Part shown: piece after piece, positions 18,939-28,133 of the stretch
Layout of the letters: each line of letters opens with the position of its first letter
How positions within the stretch are numbered: position 1 is the stretch's first letter
DNA from: JBGSKY01 sp041740995
GTDB lineage: Bacteria > Planctomycetota > Planctomycetia > Pirellulales > Pirellulaceae
Direction of reading: 5' to 3'
DNA: 64,000 nt
Assembly (NCBI GenBank): GCA_041740995.1
Contig: JBGSKY010000254.1
Location: 1-64,000 of the forward strand
The notes under the pieces: generated by a model
The model's database searches: none
Told to the model about the DNA's origin: nothing
The model's input: only the letters and a program-made list of their open reading frames with translations
Position numbers and translations under genes: made by a program

Positions 18939-19919
18939 CTAAGAGAATACGCCGTCGTATCGGCGGCCGGTGTGTGGTTTCGTTGCAAAAAAGTCTTCGC
19001 AAATCGCTTCACCAATGGTATTGAGTTTGGCTTGAAGATCATCAATGAATTCATGCAGTCCCATGTTCATCACACCATCGATATCAGTGTAGGCGAATTC
19101 GGAGCGCAACCGTCCGACCATTTGCTCACTACGATTCCGGAAGCTATTTTCAATTCCGCCAGTGATCGACAGAAGCGATCGTTCGCTCTGATGCACGCAA
19201 AAGTGAATCGCACGTGGAAACTCGCGATTGAGCAGCAAAAATTCGACCACGCTTTTGGGAGTCAATCGACCGTGTGCTTTTCGATACATTTCGAATCCGC
19301 TAGTGCTCTTCAGTAGCGTTGCCCATTGCCGCATATCCAACGGCGTTCCGACGTCGCTGGCCTGAGGTAGTAGTAAAAAATACTTAACGTCTAAAATCCG
19401 CGACGTTTTATCGGCCCGTTCGATCATCTGACCCAAACGGCAAAAGTGCCAAGCTTCCCCATGCGACATTGTGCTATTTGAAACACCGTCAAGTGAGTAG
19501 CTGGCCCGCTTGATTCGATCAAAGAAACCGTAAGGCGCGGTGATAGCCAAATTGTCATTGCGAGCATCGCGAACCAGCAAATAGAACTTGTTGAGTTCCT
19601 CCCACATTTGAGATGAAATCATCTCACGACTGGCCCGCGCATTTTCGCGCGCGTTGGAGACGCATGACAAAATTGAATTCGGATTGTCGCGGTCAAAGGC
19701 CAGGAAGCGAATGACGTTTTCTTGCGTGGCGTCCTCGTAACGTTCCTCGAATTCTTCGTGGTCGCCGGTGGTATAAACCAGCGGTGCCCATTGGCTGCTC
19801 CCTTGGACACCTACGTCGAGCAGCAAGTTCAAATTGACGTCGATGAAACGCGCGACGTTTTCCGCTCGTTCGACATAACGACTCATCCAAAACAGCGAAT
19901 CAGCAACACGGGAAAGCAT
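18939..19919 (-). CDS. Alpha-E domain protein (DUF403)
   Basis: 326-residue all-alpha protein starting MLSRVADSLFWMSRYVERAE, the classical alpha-E N-terminus. Further conserved blocks are FLAFDRDNPNSI, ARENARASREMIS and WHFCRLGQMIERADKTSRIL. The frame is open another 56 codons upstream but nothing in them resembles the family. In many bacteria alpha-E proteins are coded with a circularly permuted ATP-grasp ligase, a transglutaminase-like peptidase and an Anbu proteasome homologue, a proposed peptide ligation and degradation system. The ATP-grasp gene is directly upstream (127 bases), and the other two partners are about 8 kb away. Biochemical role of the alpha-E domain is unproven. Confidence 0.93.
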   Translation of the reverse strand: MLSRVADSLFWMSRYVERAENVARFIDVNLNLLLDVGVQGSSQWAPLVYTTGDHEEFEERYEDATQENVIRFLAFDRDNPNSILSCVSNARENARASREMISSQMWEELNKFYLLVRDARNDNLAITAPYGFFDRIKRASYSLDGVSNSTMSHGEAWHFCRLGQMIERADKTSRILDVKYFLLLPQASDVGTPLDMRQWATLLKSTSGFEMYRKAHGRLTPKSVVEFLLLNREFPRAIHFCVHQSERSLLSITGGIENSFRNRSEQMVGRLRSEFAYTDIDGVMNMGLHEFIDDLQAKLNTIGEAICEDFFATKPHTGRRYDGVFS

Positions 19920-20046
19920 ATTTTTGTAAAGCTTCGATGAAAAATTAAGCGGTGAACTTTTGTGAGAGCGATTCGTTATTAATACTTCGTTGTTAATACA
20001 TTGCTCAGAACGGTCGAATTGACAAGCTACCGCCTGTCTTGGTCGA

Positions 20047-21540
20047 TTAATAGTCTTCCAGCACCCAGGTATCTTTGCTACCGCCACCTTGCGACGAATT
20101 CACGACAAGTGAATTTTTAACCAACGCGACGCGAGTCAATCCGCCGGGCAGGACGAATATGTCTTGACCATAAAGAATGTAGGGCCGTAAGTCGACGTGA
20201 CGGCCTTCCAAATTTTCGCCGCACAATGTCGGCACTCGAGAAAGAGATAGCATCGGCTGCGCGACATAATTGCGGGGATTTTCCGTGATCAAATGTTTGT
20301 ACTTTTCAAGCTGATCGGCGGTCGCTCGTGGGCCAAGCAATATTCCGTAGCCTCCTGATTCGTTGGCCGGCTTGATTACTAATTCCGCTATGTTTGCAAG
20401 AATATATTTGCGTTGCTCTTCATCAGCGGCCATGAAAGTCGGCACGTTGGGCAACGTCATCTCTTCGTTGAGATAGTACTTAATCATCTGCGGCACGTAA
20501 GCGTAGATCGCTTTATCGTCGGCTACGCCAGTTCCCGGTGCATTGATCAACGAAACGCGGCCATTGCGGTAGACTTCCATCAAACCACGGACGCCCAATG
20601 TGCTGTCGGGTCGGAGCACATCTGGATCGAGAAAATCATCATCGATGCGTCGGTAGATCACATCAACTTGCTTGAGTCCTTTTGTCGTGCGCATGTGAAC
20701 GTGGCCGTCGTACACGATAAGATCTGAACCCTGAACCAATTCGACGCCCATTTGTTGAGCTAGAAAACAGTGTTCAAAGTATGCCGAGTTATAGATGCCT
20801 GGTGTCAGCACAACCACGGTCGGTGAATTGACTCCCTCGGGAGCGACGAACTGAAGCATTTCGAGCAGTTTTTCTGGATAGCTTTCGACCGTCGCGATTG
20901 ACAAGCCGCCGAAGAGCTGAGGAAACGTTCGCTTCATGACCTCACGGTTTTCCAACACGTACGAAACGCCGGAAGGACAGCGCAAGTTATCTTCCAGCAC
21001 GTAGACGCGGCCGTCGCCACCACGAACTAAATCGGTCCCTGTGATGTGGCACCAAATGCCCCGCGGTGGTTTCATTCCCTTCAAGGCAGGAAGAAAACCT
21101 TTGCTGCTATCGATCATATAGCTTGGCAAAACACCGTCTTTGATGATCTCTTGATCGTTATAGAGATCGTTAATGAACATGTTGAGTGCGCGAATCCGCT
21201 GTTGCAAACCAGCCGAGATTGCTCGCCATTCCGACATCGCGATAATTCGCGGGATCAGATCGAAAGGCATAATCTTTTCGGCACCCGCGTCATGTCCGTA
21301 AACATTGAACGTGATGCCCATGTTGAGCAGTTCATGGTCGGCCGCTCGTTGACGACGTAGCAATTCGGCTGGCTCTAGCAGCGAAATCCGCTCAGCCAGC
21401 GGACCGGACGCTGGCCTTGGAACGCCGCCCTGCTCGAACATCTCGTCGTAAAAACCATCGCACTGGTAGTCGGCAAACCGCTGATTGGTCGAATTGTTAC
21501 TTTGAAACTGGGTTGAATTGCCAGACCCTTGAAATTGCAT
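20047..21540 (-). CDS. Circularly permuted type 2 ATP-grasp protein (DUF404/DUF407)
   Basis: 497 residues. Conserved blocks are GITFNVYGHDAG near residue 75, PFDLIPRII, the segment ending WCHITGTDLVRGGDGRVYVL, LEDNLRCPSGVSYVLENR, and further on DVIYRRIDDDFLDP, SLINAPGTGVADDKAIYAYV and VIKPANESGGYGILLGP. The last region carries the ATP-grasp basic and Gly-rich residues. The family is predicted to form peptide or amide bonds using ATP, a reaction inferred from the fold. Residues 1-25 are Gln/Asn/Ser-rich and not conserved. First gene of a two-gene unit with the alpha-E gene. Confidence 0.93.
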   Translation of the reverse strand: MQFQGSGNSTQFQSNNSTNQRFADYQCDGFYDEMFEQGGVPRPASGPLAERISLLEPAELLRRQRAADHELLNMGITFNVYGHDAGAEKIMPFDLIPRIIAMSEWRAISAGLQQRIRALNMFINDLYNDQEIIKDGVLPSYMIDSSKGFLPALKGMKPPRGIWCHITGTDLVRGGDGRVYVLEDNLRCPSGVSYVLENREVMKRTFPQLFGGLSIATVESYPEKLLEMLQFVAPEGVNSPTVVVLTPGIYNSAYFEHCFLAQQMGVELVQGSDLIVYDGHVHMRTTKGLKQVDVIYRRIDDDFLDPDVLRPDSTLGVRGLMEVYRNGRVSLINAPGTGVADDKAIYAYVPQMIKYYLNEEMTLPNVPTFMAADEEQRKYILANIAELVIKPANESGGYGILLGPRATADQLEKYKHLITENPRNYVAQPMLSLSRVPTLCGENLEGRHVDLRPYILYGQDIFVLPGGLTRVALVKNSLVVNSSQGGGSKDTWVLEDY

Positions 21541-22089
21541 ACAAATGGCTCAAAAAGTGGTGGTTAACTAAGTCGCTCTTTAATTTTGCCATCGTTGGGG
21601 TTGCACATAATCGAAGTCGCTCAAATCGTATCAACTGAACGGGGCGTAAGGCAATGAATTAAGCCGAGCTAAAATCAACATAATCGGAAAAATCCGTAAC
21701 AGATGCAGCCAAAAACGATTTAACTCGCATTGGAAAAGCGTTTCGCCCCTCTCCGTTACCTCAAAACAAAGAGACCTGGGCTGGTTCCGGCGCCAGTGGA
21801 TTTTCCGAATGGACGGATCGCATCGGTTGCAATTCGCATTAAAACTTGTTGCGCTTGTTCCACGTAGAGAATTTGCAGCTAGACTGCGTTGTGGCCGCCA
21901 AAAAGCGAACTTTCGTTGATAGCAGACTATAAGTCGGGACTATACTACAAGTGCTTAGGTGTGCCAACCAGCGATGACGCACATTCTATTGAATGAATCG
22001 AATCCTGCTTAAGCACGTTGATTTTGTTTCTGGCACCTGAATATTTGGCGGTGGAAATGTTCGTGGTTGTTAAAAAAGTTTCTGATGGC
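21541..22089. other. Intergenic region without recognised features
   Basis: About 550 bases between the divergent ATP-grasp gene and the secreted protein gene at 22090. No protein-like frame, RNA gene or repeat seen. It is AT-richer than the flanking genes in places (for example 21590-21720), as expected for a double promoter region. Confidence 0.4.
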
Positions 22090-23229
22090 ATGGCAAACTC
22101 TCAAAAGTCTTTCCTCCACTTTTCTGCTCTTACTGGGACGTCGAGCCGATCGAAGCTGGCCTTTATCTGTCCGGTCGCATGGGCTTGCGGCGTCGCGCTT
22201 GCCATTTTGAGTTCAGCGGTCGCTCAAAGTCCATCGGTCAGTTCGCCAAGTGATATAAATCCTGGCGTCGGAACGGCGCCGTTGACGGCTGGTCAGCCTG
22301 GAATTTCTACCTCCACGACACCGACGCTAGCAAATTTGCCACCGAGAACGCTGGCCAGTGGCGTGTTGACTGTAGTCCCTCCCGACCAGAACGCTGGAGA
22401 TACGTCGATCGGGCCGCAAGACTTGAACTTTGTAAAATCACACCCAGAAATTGAATGGGCTCCCCCGAATTTCCCAGATGGAAAACCGCACTTCATGCCG
22501 CGCAGCGAGACCTTGCTAGAACTCGGTCGCGACGTAACCCTACGGCACCCCGTGTGGGCCTTGGAGTTTTCCTTTAAGCCCGTTCGGCTGATAAAAGTGC
22601 CAATTGCCAATGCGTCTGGTGCCGTCGAAGATCAGCTGGTTTGGTACATGATTTATCGCGTCCGCTATACCGGCGGCGATCTACTGCCGAAAGTCACGGC
22701 GGTTGAAGCCGGAACGGGGGTGCCTGAATTTCCCGATACTGTCATTTACAAGTCCGTACGATTTCTGCCTCGCTTTACGCTTATTTCCCCTGAATACGGA
22801 ACTTCGTACGACTCGCAAATCATCAGCACAGCCAAGGCGCCGATCGCAAACCGTGAACGAGTCGGTAAGCCGCTGTTGGATTATATGGAAATGAGCGCCG
22901 AGCCAATTTTGCCCGTCAGCGAATCGGCCGACAACTCCGTCTGGGGAATCGCCACCTGGACTAACGTGGATCCGCGATTGGATGCGTTCTATGTTGACGT
23001 CCGCGGCTTGACCAATGCTTATCAAGTCGAAGTGGACACGAGCGGTCGGCGAGCGTTCTTACGAAAAACGCTACGGCTCTTCTTTTGGAAGCCAGGCGAT
23101 GTTGTTGATATGCAAGACGACCGGATAGCACTAGGCGTTCCCTCGTTTTCGCAACCAGAACGGCAAAGAGAAGTTCTAGAACTTTTCAAATTGACTGAAC
23201 CGTTGCAATATACTTGGATATATCGCTAA
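22090..23229 (+). CDS. Secreted protein of unknown function
   Basis: Product of 379 residues from the ATG at 22090; alternatives are the ATG at 22057 and a TTG at 22018. From 22090 the protein has a long polar N-region, a hydrophobic core (VAWACGVALAILSSAV) and a signal cleavage near AVAQS. A Ser/Pro/Thr-rich linker follows. The mature domain has SHPEIEWAPPNFPDGKP, VWALEFSFKPVRLIKVPI and VWYMIYRVRYTG, a beta-rich pattern, and the C-terminal LRLFFWKPGDVVDMQDDRIA. I recognise no characterised family; it looks like a conserved planctomycete exported protein. Confidence 0.75.
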   Translation: MANSQKSFLHFSALTGTSSRSKLAFICPVAWACGVALAILSSAVAQSPSVSSPSDINPGVGTAPLTAGQPGISTSTTPTLANLPPRTLASGVLTVVPPDQNAGDTSIGPQDLNFVKSHPEIEWAPPNFPDGKPHFMPRSETLLELGRDVTLRHPVWALEFSFKPVRLIKVPIANASGAVEDQLVWYMIYRVRYTGGDLLPKVTAVEAGTGVPEFPDTVIYKSVRFLPRFTLISPEYGTSYDSQIISTAKAPIANRERVGKPLLDYMEMSAEPILPVSESADNSVWGIATWTNVDPRLDAFYVDVRGLTNAYQVEVDTSGRRAFLRKTLRLFFWKPGDVVDMQDDRIALGVPSFSQPERQREVLELFKLTEPLQYTWIYR

Positions 23230-23593
23230 ACGGCGACCTCTGGCATCGACTGTGTACTGAATAGCCGCGCGATAGTATCGCCCGAACTCCCTCTAAATTT
23301 CTGAATCTCAATTTACTGTCGCCAATTACTGGCGCGAACCGCGTGACCAACGTCCGCCAGAACCTGTCCTGGCATCAACCTTCCACGCGATGCTTGAAGC
23401 AATCAGGCCTAATTTGCTGCCGAACGGTTTCAGCGCCTCTTGATTAATCCGACGATTCCCGTTAATCTACCGAGCCAGTCTGGCGGCTAGCTTTTGTAGC
23501 CGTGTGTGATTGGCCAATAGACAATCTTCGTAACACGTTCGTAGGTCCGGTTATTATCCCGCTGCGAGCGTCCTATTTAGCGGATCAAGTATC
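23230..23593. other. Intergenic region upstream of rpmA
   Basis: 364 bases. In most bacteria rplU (L21) precedes rpmA; I looked for L21 on both strands and did not find it. No other feature seen apart from the presumed rpmA promoter. Confidence 0.5.
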
Positions 23594-23848
23594 ATGGCAC
23601 ATAAAAAAGGCCAAGGCTCTAGTCGAAACGGTCGTGACTCAAACGCTCAGCGTCGCGGTGTGAAGCGCTTTGGTGGTGAAAAAGTCATTGCTGGCAACAT
23701 TTTGATTCGCCAATGTGGCACCAAATGGCATCCTGGCGTAAACGTTGGCATGGGAACCGATTACACGATTTTTTCGCTGGTTGAAGGCAATGTTTACTTC
23801 GACCGCGGCGGTCGTCGAATCAATGTCAAGTTGGCTGAATCGGCCTAG
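23594..23848 (+). CDS. rpmA: 50S ribosomal protein L27
   Basis: 84-residue protein starting MAHKKGQGSSRNGRDSNAQR, followed by GVKRFGGEKVIAGNILIRQC and TKWHPGVNVGMGTDYTIFSL. The N-terminus reaches the peptidyl-transferase centre. It begins without a cleavable Firmicute-type leader. It is 254 bases upstream of obg, the common rpmA-obg pairing, but lacks rplU. Confidence 0.98.
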   Translation: MAHKKGQGSSRNGRDSNAQRRGVKRFGGEKVIAGNILIRQCGTKWHPGVNVGMGTDYTIFSLVEGNVYFDRGGRRINVKLAESA

Positions 23849-24102
23849 TTGCAGCCTTCGATTGAAGCGATCTACGCTTTTCGATTTCTGCGACTTCATG
23901 ATTATTACTGCCGCGAAAACCCAATTTAGTTTTGGCCCGCTCGCGTGCAGCCAGTAGTGCTGAAACATTTCGCTTCGTGTCGCCACCAAGCTGTGCGTCA
24001 CGAATCTTTAGACAAGCGAATGTCTCTTGCTAGCCGATCCAGTTCGACAGCGCGAGTTCTTAGTCGAGTTCCGGATCCCTTTGATAGTGAATCGTTTTTA
24101 GC

Positions 24103-25107
24103 ATGTTTGTTGACCGCGTTGAGATTGAATTGATTGCAGGCAAGGGCGGCAATGGCTGCATGGCTTTTCGTCGCGAAAAACATGTGCCCCGGGGCGGTCC
24201 TTGCGGAGGTGATGGCGGCGACGGTGGCAGCGTGATTGTTGAAGCACAGTCGGGCGTAAACTCGTTGCTTAGCTTCGCTCATCAAAAACATTGGCGCGCC
24301 GAACGTGGTGAAAACGGGCTCGGAAGCGACTGCCACGGGAAAAACGGCAAGGATTTGCTCTTACGCGTGCCACCAGGAACCGTCTTAATCGATCTGGAAA
24401 GCGGCATGATCATTCGCGACTTGGTCGACGAAGGCGAGCGAATTGTTGCAGCGCGGGGCGGAAAGGGCGGTTGGGGTAATACACACTTCAAGAATTCAAC
24501 CAACCAAGCGCCCCGTCAAACAACCGAAGGCGAGGAAGGGCAGCGGCGGCGGGTACTCCTAGAGCTCAAATCGATCGCCGATGTCGGTTTGGTTGGAAAG
24601 CCAAACGCTGGAAAAAGCACGCTACTTTCAAGGCTATCGCGAGCTCGACCCGAAATCGCCGATTATCCCTTTACGACGAAAACCCCGAACCTTGGTTTAG
24701 TTGCCGCCGGTCAAGACCGCAGCTTCGTGATGGCGGATATTCCTGGACTAATCGAGGGTGCAGCGGACGGCGTTGGGTTGGGCCACGATTTCTTAAGACA
24801 TGTGATGAGAGCCGGGATTTTGGTTCACTTGGTCGAACCGATGCCGGTCGACGGTACCGACCCGCTGGAAAATTACCAAGCAATTCGGACCGAGCTTGCG
24901 CACTACGACGACGCTTTGGCCAGTCGACGCGAAATTTTAGTCATGTCCAAGAGCGAATTACCCGGTTCGGATGACGTTTGCCGAGCGTTTGAAGAAGCAA
25001 CTCAGCTCAAGGTGCTACAGATCAGCGCCGTAACTGGCCAGGGACTAAACGTACTTGTCAATCGAATCGCGGACCAACTGGCCGAGAACAAAGCTGCAAA
25101 GCAATAA
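24103..25107 (+). CDS. obgE: GTPase Obg
   Basis: Ribosome-associated GTPase in late 50S assembly and stress control. Residues 1-158 form the Gly-rich Obg fold (GKGGNGCMAFRREKHVPRGG). The G domain has GLVGKPNAGKST (G1, 162-173), a switch I Thr in DYPFTTKTP, DIPGLIEGA (G3, from 212) and ISAVTG (G5). The G4 motif, usually NKxD, reads SKSE in VMSKSELPGS. The protein ends at 334 residues with no C-terminal Obg domain, which is optional in the family. Confidence 0.95.
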   Translation: MFVDRVEIELIAGKGGNGCMAFRREKHVPRGGPCGGDGGDGGSVIVEAQSGVNSLLSFAHQKHWRAERGENGLGSDCHGKNGKDLLLRVPPGTVLIDLESGMIIRDLVDEGERIVAARGGKGGWGNTHFKNSTNQAPRQTTEGEEGQRRRVLLELKSIADVGLVGKPNAGKSTLLSRLSRARPEIADYPFTTKTPNLGLVAAGQDRSFVMADIPGLIEGAADGVGLGHDFLRHVMRAGILVHLVEPMPVDGTDPLENYQAIRTELAHYDDALASRREILVMSKSELPGSDDVCRAFEEATQLKVLQISAVTGQGLNVLVNRIADQLAENKAAKQ

Positions 25108-25332
25108 GATTTCCATGGGTTCGGCGTCTGAATACCATCTGCTAAGGGTCTGAAAAACTCTTTTTTGCCGAAGGCTTGGAACACGGCTTGCGTAACAGGC
25201 AAGTTTGCCGATAAACTACGCGGCTCGTTAAATCAATTGGGCGACAATCAGACGCTTGGGAAACCTTTTCGCAAGCGGCCTCTGGATTTCGAAATTTGAA
25301 TTCGTTGAAATTTGACCTTTTTGCGTTCGCGT

Positions 25333-25338
25333 AAGGAG
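25333..25338 (+). promoter_or_regulatory. Shine-Dalgarno site of rpsM
   Basis: AAGGAG eight bases before the rpsM ATG at 25347. A strong site, unlike most starts in this window, and it fixes the start. Confidence 0.85.
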
Positions 25339-25346
25339 TCGGCTCG

Positions 25347-25730
25347 ATGCCGCGTTTGCTTGGTGTTGATATTCCGAACGACCGAAAGACGGTTGTTTCG
25401 TTGACCTATCTCTACGGTGTTGGCCCGGTAGTGGCTCGACAACTGTGTGAGCGTAATGACATTAATCCGGACAAGGCGGCCCGCGAACTGACTGAGGATG
25501 AAGTCGGTCGTTTGGCGGTCATGCTCGAACGCGATTTCACCGTCGAAGGTCCGCTTCGCCGATCGGTGGCTCAGAGCATTCAGCGGCTGCGAGAAATTCG
25601 TTGCTACCGTGGCTTGCGACACCGAGCCAGCTTGCCGGTACGTGGTCAACGCACTCGAACCAACGCGAGAACCCGAAAAGGTCCGCGAAAGACTGTTGCC
25701 GGTAAGAAGGGCGTCAAGGATTTGAAATAG
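25347..25730 (+). CDS. rpsM: 30S ribosomal protein S13
   Basis: 127-residue head protein of the small subunit that contacts the P-site tRNA and L5. It begins MPRLLGVDIPNDRKTVVSLT, has YGVGPVVARQLCERNDI, LRREIRCY-like RLREIRCYRGLRHR and the basic RGQRTRTNARTRKGPRKTV tail. First gene of rpsM-rpsK-rpoA-rplQ. The rpmJ and infA genes often found upstream are not in the 239-base gap before it. Confidence 0.98.
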   Translation: MPRLLGVDIPNDRKTVVSLTYLYGVGPVVARQLCERNDINPDKAARELTEDEVGRLAVMLERDFTVEGPLRRSVAQSIQRLREIRCYRGLRHRASLPVRGQRTRTNARTRKGPRKTVAGKKGVKDLK

Positions 25731-25772
25731 TCGGCGTGGATCTCTGAGCTCGTAACTAGCTCGAAATTCGCA

Positions 25773-25856
25773 GGCGGTTTTGTCCAGTTGGCATTCCCGC
25801 ATTCATTTTTTCAGTTCGTCAAATCGCATAGCTGCGACTGGCGATTTTGTCCAGTT
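25773..25856 (+). repeat. Two 17-base direct repeats between rpsM and rpsK
   Basis: GGCGGTTTTGTCCAGTT at 25773-25789 and GGCGATTTTGTCCAGTT at 25840-25856, one mismatch, 67 bases apart, in a 147-base leader before rpsK. They could arise from a local duplication or mark a control element; the sequence alone does not decide. Confidence 0.6.
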
Positions 25857-25877
25857 CATTGTCGAAGAGGTTGAATC

Positions 25878-26285
25878 GTGGCCAAGGCCAGTGGTGGAAG
25901 CAATAATAAAGCGAACGCTCGAAAGAAGATTCGCCGCAACGTTACGCAAGCAATTGCGTATATCAAGAGCACTTTCAATAATACGACGGTAACTATTACC
26001 GATTTGAAGGGTGATACGTTGTGCTGGGCCAGTGGTGGCACGAGCGGATTTAAGGGCAGCCGAAAAAGCACTCCCTTCGCCGGTCAAGTCGCTGCGCAGC
26101 AGGTTGCCGAACGAGCTGCAAAGTACGGCGTGAAAGAGATCGAAGTACGAGTTAAGGGCCCAGGTGCAGGTCGCGAGTCGGCGATCACTGCTCTTCAAAG
26201 CGCTGGGATCACGGTTAAGCAAATCCAAGACATCACGCCGATTCCTCACAACGGATGCCGCCCACGTAAGCGACGTCGTGTGTAG
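25878..26285 (+). CDS. rpsK: 30S ribosomal protein S11
   Basis: 135-residue platform protein of the small subunit. Starts with GTG; the next codons give AKASGGSNNKANARKKIRRN. Core blocks are AYIKSTFNNTTVTITDLKGD, WASGGTSGFKGSRKSTPFAG, VKGPGAGRESAI and DITPIPHNGCRPRKRRRV, the standard S11 C-terminus. Between rpsM and rpoA. Confidence 0.98.
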   Translation: MAKASGGSNNKANARKKIRRNVTQAIAYIKSTFNNTTVTITDLKGDTLCWASGGTSGFKGSRKSTPFAGQVAAQQVAERAAKYGVKEIEVRVKGPGAGRESAITALQSAGITVKQIQDITPIPHNGCRPRKRRRV

Positions 26286-26350
26286 CCAGTGGGCCTGATG
26301 ATCCGCAAACAATATAGTTTTTGAGAGTTTTGTTTTAAAAGGTTGCCACT

Positions 26351-27343
26351 ATGCACATACGATGGCGTGGGCTTGAATTGCCCAGTAATGTTCAAGTTGA
26401 TCGCTCGACTTTGTCCCCAACCTACGGGAAGTTTTTTGCCGAGCCGTTTGAGCGTGGCTTTGGTGCGACGTTAGGCAACAGCTTGCGCCGCGTGTTGCTG
26501 TCAAGCTTAGAAGGCAGTGCTGTAACGCAGATCAAGATCCGCGGTGCTCAGCACGAGTTCACTTCCATTAAGGGCGTTGTAGAAGACGTGACCGACTTGG
26601 TTTTGAACGTTAAGAGCCTGATTGTCAAAAACCACAGCGATTCCACTCGCGTCATCACGGTCGAACGGAACTCTGCTGGAGAGCTTCGCGGGTCTGACGT
26701 TGAGACCGATGCGGATGTTGAGATCATTAACAAGGATCATTTGCTCGCGACTTTGACAGCCGACACGCCTTTCATGATGGAAATGGTTGTCGAAAACGGT
26801 CGCGGCTATGTTCCGGCAACCGAACATTCCAGTGGCGATCATGAGATTGGTATTATCCCGGTTGACGCAGTCTACTCGCCGGTCATTCGCGTTCGTTACG
26901 ACGTGGAAGAGACTCGAGTTGGACAAAAGACGAACTACGATCGCCTGAATCTAGAAATCTGGACTGATGGTTCGGTTGGACCAGAAATGGCCTTAGTCGA
27001 AGCGGCAAAGATTCTCCGGAAGCACCTTAATCCGTTTGTTCAATATGCGGAACTTGGCAAACAAGTCCATGCAACCTCGCGTGGCGGTCCTGGCAGTGCT
27101 GAAGCTCAGATGGAGTCCAAGTTAAATCTGCCAGTTAGCGACCTTCGTTTGTCGGTCCGAGCTAGCAATTGCTTGGAAGCCGAGGGCATCCAAACCCTTC
27201 GCGACTTGGTTCAACGCAACGAAGATCAGCTTCTGGAAGTTCGCAACTTCGGCGAAACAACATTGACCGAAGTGCGAGAAAAGCTTTCCGTGCATGGGCT
27301 TCACCTTGGAATGCGCGTTCCGTCTTCGCAATCGATGCGATAA
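26351..27343 (+). CDS. rpoA: DNA-directed RNA polymerase subunit alpha
   Basis: 330 residues. The N-terminal dimerisation domain includes FAEPFERGFGATLGNSLRRV (the RNAP assembly motif) and VEDVTDLVLNVKSL. The C-terminal domain from about residue 255 has LRLSVRASNCLEAEGIQTLR, which keeps the Arg and Asn that contact UP elements, and NFGETTLTEVREKL. rpsD, which often lies between rpsK and rpoA, is missing here. Confidence 0.98.
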   Translation: MHIRWRGLELPSNVQVDRSTLSPTYGKFFAEPFERGFGATLGNSLRRVLLSSLEGSAVTQIKIRGAQHEFTSIKGVVEDVTDLVLNVKSLIVKNHSDSTRVITVERNSAGELRGSDVETDADVEIINKDHLLATLTADTPFMMEMVVENGRGYVPATEHSSGDHEIGIIPVDAVYSPVIRVRYDVEETRVGQKTNYDRLNLEIWTDGSVGPEMALVEAAKILRKHLNPFVQYAELGKQVHATSRGGPGSAEAQMESKLNLPVSDLRLSVRASNCLEAEGIQTLRDLVQRNEDQLLEVRNFGETTLTEVREKLSVHGLHLGMRVPSSQSMR

Positions 27344-27431
27344 ATCTGTCTGTAATACGTCAATTTGCGAGTCTTGACCGGCTCGCAGCGTTTTAAGAAT
27401 TTAAATTCCTGTCTGTTAATTTGGTCTGATC

Positions 27432-28037
27432 ATGCGACATCAAAGACTTGGCCGCCGCCTTGGACGCTCTTCTCCTCACCGCAAAGCATTGTTCGCGAAC
27501 ATGATCGCGGCAATCATGCTGACCGAACGTGAAATTGTCGAAGGCGTTGACGCGAATGCTCCAAAGGTAAAAGGGCGTATCATCACAACGCTTGAGAAGG
27601 CGAAGGAAATTCGTCCGCTTCTCGAGCGTTGTATCACGCTTGCGAAAAAAGGGATTGCCGCCGAAGCGACTTCGGAGCAGTTTGGTACTTCCGCCGAACC
27701 TCGCAGCGAAGAGTACAAGCAGTGGCGAACAAGCGAGCAATGGCGGTCTTGGGCCAACGCACGAGCACCAGGTGTGGCCGCTCGACGAAAACTGGTATCG
27801 ATTATTCGTAATAAAGAAGCGGTTGAAATTCTGTGCTCAACTGTTGCTCCGCGTTTCGCGGATCGCAATGGCGGATACACTCGCATCCTGCGGCTTGCCA
27901 AACCTCGATTGGGTGATAACGGCACTCGAGCCTTGCTCGAATTTGTTGGGAAGAACGATCGTGTTAAGACGAAGAAAGCACAAAAACCTGAATTCGCGGC
28001 AGCTGCACCAGCCGGTGAATCAAGTACTTCAGAATAG
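27432..28037 (+). CDS. rplQ: 50S ribosomal protein L17 with insertions
   Basis: 201 residues, against about 120-130 in most bacteria. The core is clear: MRHQRLGRRLGRSSPHRKAL, ITTLEKAKEIRPLLERCITL, VEILCSTVAPRFADRNGGYT and RILRLAKPRLGDNGTRALLE. An insertion of about a dozen residues follows TEREIVEGVD, one of roughly 30-35 residues rich in Ser, Glu and Trp follows TLAKKGIAAEA, and an Ala/Pro/Ser-rich tail extends past the core. Last gene of the rpsM operon, ended by the terminator at 28062. Confidence 0.96.
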   Translation: MRHQRLGRRLGRSSPHRKALFANMIAAIMLTEREIVEGVDANAPKVKGRIITTLEKAKEIRPLLERCITLAKKGIAAEATSEQFGTSAEPRSEEYKQWRTSEQWRSWANARAPGVAARRKLVSIIRNKEAVEILCSTVAPRFADRNGGYTRILRLAKPRLGDNGTRALLEFVGKNDRVKTKKAQKPEFAAAAPAGESSTSE

Positions 28038-28061
28038 TTGCACTTGCCATCAGCTATATTG

Positions 28062-28104
28062 TAATAAAAAAACTCCTGACGTTATCGCCAGGAGTTTTTT
28101 ATTA
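28062..28104. terminator. Bidirectional terminator between rplQ and the transglutaminase gene
   Basis: An inverted repeat with core ACTCCTG / CAGGAGT, extended by A-runs on the left and T-runs on the right so that the whole 43 bases are symmetric apart from the loop. It sits between convergent genes and can stop transcription from both sides. Confidence 0.9.
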
Positions 28105-28133
28105 CATCAACTTGATCGAGTTTTCAACTCGCG

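Noticed and set aside
23230..23593. rplU upstream of rpmA
   Set aside because: No frame on either strand resembles L21.
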